Part shown: positions 61,805 to 64,000 of the stretch, in pieces
How the letters are laid out: each line of letters begins with the position of its first letter
Numbering within the stretch: the first letter of the stretch is position 1
Source of the DNA: UBA2779 sp965232165
GTDB taxonomy: Bacteria; Spirochaetota; Spirochaetia; DSM-2461
Direction: 5' to 3'
NCBI GenBank assembly: GCA_965232165.1
Contig: CBDDOY010000001.1
Span: 434,001 to 498,000, forward strand
Length of the DNA stretch: 64,000 nt
Notes under the pieces: model-generated
Databases searched by the model: none
What the model was told of the DNA's origin: nothing
What the model saw: the letters and a program-made list of their open reading frames with translations, nothing else
Made by a program: the position numbers and the translations under genes

Positions 61805-63037
61805 CTATTCATCCGATATGAGCAGAATACGGGCAAAGGCGAGTTCTCGTATCCCGATCATCTTTGGGCTGAATCTGCGAATACCCGCCATATCTTTATT
61901 GAGAGGGTGTATTATTCTTGCCTTCAGAGCGGCGAGGGCCCAATTGGCTGCAGTCTCATCGTTTGTCTTGAAGGAACTGAATCTTTGAGAAGGCATGTTA
62001 GAAAAATATGACTGAAAATAATTAGAAAGCCAGTCCTTTCGTTGATTAAGCCAAGTTTGAGTTTGGACATCTTGAAAGATATACAAGATATTGATTTTAA
62101 CAAAGAAAAATGTTGTGACAGTGTCTTTGGTTTGGCCAGTTAGTTCAGGAATATTTTTGTAAATAGAGAATTCGGGATTCCAGCGTATGCCGGGAGTGTA
62201 GGGTGTATTTGGAGACCGGTCCGTTTCCTGAACAGCCGCCATAATATCTTGGCTGCGTCGGTATATATCACCGCTGAGTGCGGCAATAGTTAACTCATCA
62301 AGTTCGATTTCGAGTGAGGGGTCGAAAGACACAGCCAATTGCCAAGTTGAGTTATTTGAGAGGTTGTAGAGGGCGGCGATAAGAGTCCGCCAAGTGTTGT
62401 CTATGCGCTGCATAGCCTTATTGAACCGGCGGTTGCCGATTAAATAGTCTCTTACCAATTGTTTATCAGGCCGATAGGTTCGTTGAGTAGCCCCAGAAGG
62501 TATCCACAATGCACTGAAATCCTTAACGGCCTGCTCAATCCTGTCCGGGCCGGACAAAACACCTGGCACTGGATTTATCCCGTAAATCTGCCTCTCAGGA
62601 ATACCGGTAATATCAAGAACATCTTGCTTTATCACCTCGAACAGAGACCGAGTTGCGGCAAGGAAATACGGTGTCCACTCCATTCCATAGCCGGTATATC
62701 TTTTCTTGTACAGATCAATCTCGGTATCTATCGCCGCAAGGTAGCCATCGGCATATTTTTGATCAGAAGTGCGGCGGAATTCTTTTCTCCCGGGATCTTT
62801 GGAGAGATAGTGCCTGAGATGGCTTATACTTCCCTGCTTCCAATACGGATTAGCAACAAATGAATTCAAAGTTCTTAGATTGCCATTAGCGCCAAGCAAT
62901 GTAGAGATGGCCATACGCCGATTCCTGGCAGATTGACGGTGTGAGGGGGTGAAATAGATGAAGAGAAGACTGATTCCGATTGCAAGCATCAAGGCAGAGA
63001 TGGAAACCGTGATTATTATATTGGTATATTTCTTCAT
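61805..63037 (-). CDS. Membrane-anchored protein of unknown function
   Basis: The 410-aa product has one N-terminal span (NIIITVSISALMLAIGISLL) with a short basic cytoplasmic lead, then a soluble helical extracytoplasmic domain. There is no recognised family. Visible features are aromatic-rich segments (YTGYGMEWTPYFLAATRSL), a WIPSGATQRTYRPDKQ loop and the C-terminal NKDMAGIRRFSPKMIG. It is intact and divergent from carD. Probably lineage-specific to spirochaetes, which is inference. Confidence 0.75.
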   Translation of the reverse strand: MKKYTNIIITVSISALMLAIGISLLFIYFTPSHRQSARNRRMAISTLLGANGNLRTLNSFVANPYWKQGSISHLRHYLSKDPGRKEFRRTSDQKYADGYLAAIDTEIDLYKKRYTGYGMEWTPYFLAATRSLFEVIKQDVLDITGIPERQIYGINPVPGVLSGPDRIEQAVKDFSALWIPSGATQRTYRPDKQLVRDYLIGNRRFNKAMQRIDNTWRTLIAALYNLSNNSTWQLAVSFDPSLEIELDELTIAALSGDIYRRSQDIMAAVQETDRSPNTPYTPGIRWNPEFSIYKNIPELTGQTKDTVTTFFFVKINILYIFQDVQTQTWLNQRKDWLSNYFQSYFSNMPSQRFSSFKTNDETAANWALAALKARIIHPLNKDMAGIRRFSPKMIGIRELAFARILLISDE

Positions 63038-63071
63038 ACAGAATTCATTATCGGTTATAAGCCCTAGCCAT

Positions 63072-63100
63072 TTGACGATTGGACGGCTATTCGATATATT
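63072..63100 (+). promoter_or_regulatory. Promoter of the CarD gene, possibly giving a leaderless mRNA
   Basis: TTGACG (63072-63077), a 17-nt spacer and TATATT (63095-63100). The ATG at 63108 is only 8 nt beyond the -10, so the transcript would begin at or next to the start codon, and no Shine-Dalgarno is present. Confidence 0.55.
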
Positions 63101-63107
63101 AGTAGAA

Positions 63108-63626
63108 ATGATAAGTGAACCCAGCTTAATAGAATTTGAAAAAGGCCAAAAGGTCGTCTATCCCTTACAGGGTGTAGGCATTATCCAGAATATAGAAGAT
63201 CGGCTATTCAATGGGGAAATGGTTCCATACTACATAATGTACTTTCATATTTCCGATATGACCATATCCATACCTGTTTCTTCTACCTCTTCACAGGGGA
63301 TACGGGCGATAGTCCCCAGAGACAGGTCGGAAAAGGCTTTGGAAATCATTTCATCCGAATGTGAACCGGCGCCGACAGACTGGAAGCTTCGATATCAAAT
63401 GAATCTTGATCTCCTGCGCAAAGGGGATGTCATCGATATAGCGACAGTCGTGATGATGCTCTATCATAGAAGCAAGCTAAAAGAGCTGCCTATCCTGGAG
63501 AGAAAACTCTACGATAGTGCTTTGAATCTATTCATAGATGAGTTATCTCTTTCCCTTGACAAAGAGAAATCGGAAGTCGAACAGCTCATCTTCATGAAAC
63601 TGGAATCAGACAATAAGCAATCCTAG
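63108..63626 (+). CDS. carD: CarD/CdnL-family transcription regulator
   Basis: ATG 63108 gives MISEPSLIEFEKGQKVVYPL; the longer open frame would start upstream of its own promoter. The N-terminal RNA-polymerase-interacting domain has FEKGQKVVYPLQGVGIIQN and YYIMYFHISDMTISIPV. The C-terminal helical DNA-binding domain has WKLRYQMNLDLLRKGDVIDI, MMLYHRSKLKELPILERKLY and the family end. 172 aa is normal. CarD binds the RNAP beta subunit and stabilises open complexes, chiefly at rRNA promoters. Confidence 0.9.
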   Translation: MISEPSLIEFEKGQKVVYPLQGVGIIQNIEDRLFNGEMVPYYIMYFHISDMTISIPVSSTSSQGIRAIVPRDRSEKALEIISSECEPAPTDWKLRYQMNLDLLRKGDVIDIATVVMMLYHRSKLKELPILERKLYDSALNLFIDELSLSLDKEKSEVEQLIFMKLESDNKQS

Positions 63627-63879
63627 AGTCAGCGGGCATCATAAAATATCCATTTATATCCGAAGAGGCGGCATAGCCGCTTTGACCGCCGGTGAATACT
63701 TCGGCAGACGACCGCCCCCGTCGCGCCGCTTCTTGCTCGTTTGATACCCAAGCGGCTTGCCGTCTTTTTGACCATGGATCGATTTGCCTTAGCTGTGCAA
63801 ATCAGAACTCAGGAATTATAAATCGCTCCCTCCACAGGGATGGCCCCATTGAAGCGAAAAGAACCGTTTGTCGTGGGTG

Positions 63880-64000
63880 GGCATGTGGGGAATTTCCATC
63901 CCTTCAATTGGAGGTGGGATTCCTCGGACGGCGGCCTCTTGATGCCGCCGTGACGGAATCCGGCGGGCTCATCCTGCTGAGCGAGGCCGAAAACGCCGTC
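63880..64000 (+). pseudogene. Possible IS1380-type transposase N-terminal remnant at the window edge
   Basis: One frame gives FNWRWDSSDGGLL and the neighbouring frame VTESGGLILLSEAENAV. Both recall the FDGGxxTSDGGxLLLxEVE opening of IS1380-family transposases, split by frameshift. 63627-63880 shows nothing else. Confidence 0.3.

Overview
The window looks like chromosomal DNA of a spirochaete, probably Treponema-like. This is an inference from gene content: a CarD-family regulator, an Era/ClpP pair beside a MoxR-BatABCD cluster, many small lipoproteins with Ig-like or HEAT repeats, and caspase and laminarinase-type genes. GC content is near 50 percent by eye. The core genes are intact. The accessory DNA is badly eroded, with nested insertion sequences, at least three MITE-like families, a hairpin repeat family, duplications, and many genes broken by single-base frameshifts or in-frame stops.

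Layout. 1-3.3 kb: a broken Ig-like lipoprotein gene, a HEAT-repeat lipoprotein and tRNA-Asp. 3.4-13.5 kb: era divergent from clpP, then a tightly overlapping operon moxR, DUF58, a membrane protein, batA, batB, a TPR lipoprotein (batC), a batD/E fusion and an Smr protein, then infA divergent from a dksA/traR-type gene. 13.5-15.9 kb: remnants (a DUF4160/DUF2442 pair, an Rpn-type nuclease tail) and a three-repeat type I-E-like CRISPR array with no cas genes nearby. 15.9-21.6 kb: a complete oligopeptide ABC transporter operon on the minus strand, read oppA-oppB-oppC-oppD-oppF. 21.7-31.2 kb: a decayed ISAs1 element, a DUF418-methyltransferase fusion behind a poly-C tract, a caspase remnant, a GH16 glucanase, an IS30 element and an NCS2 purine/pyrimidine permease.

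31.4-44.2 kb is a decayed defence island. It holds a Fic pseudogene, a type III restriction-modification system broken into pieces with a 0.65-kb internal duplication, an intact AlbA_2/ATPase gene, a broken DUF1016 nuclease and an IS3 remnant. At its end lies the main discovery: a class 2 type VI-A effector (Cas13a/C2c2) with two HEPN R-X4-H motifs, followed by a one-spacer CRISPR array whose 36-nt repeat has the stem-loop of Cas13a repeats. The effector frame runs from 40651 to 43989 (1,112 sense and stop codons before the terminator) and is broken only by one in-frame TAA at 41089-41091. No cas1 or cas2 is present.

44.3-48.7 kb: a ribose ABC operon in which rbsB, rbsA and rbsC are remnants, the latter two separated by an IS256-family element that itself carries a MITE, while rbsK is intact. 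48.9-51.0 kb: an intact IS1634-family element. 51.7-63.6 kb: housekeeping genes (Ste24-type protease, TrmH-like methylase, thiamine-binding protein, PAP2 phosphatase, CreD, a lipoprotein with a poly-C tract, pabB/pabC, an unknown membrane-anchored protein, CarD), with IS256 and MITE debris between them.
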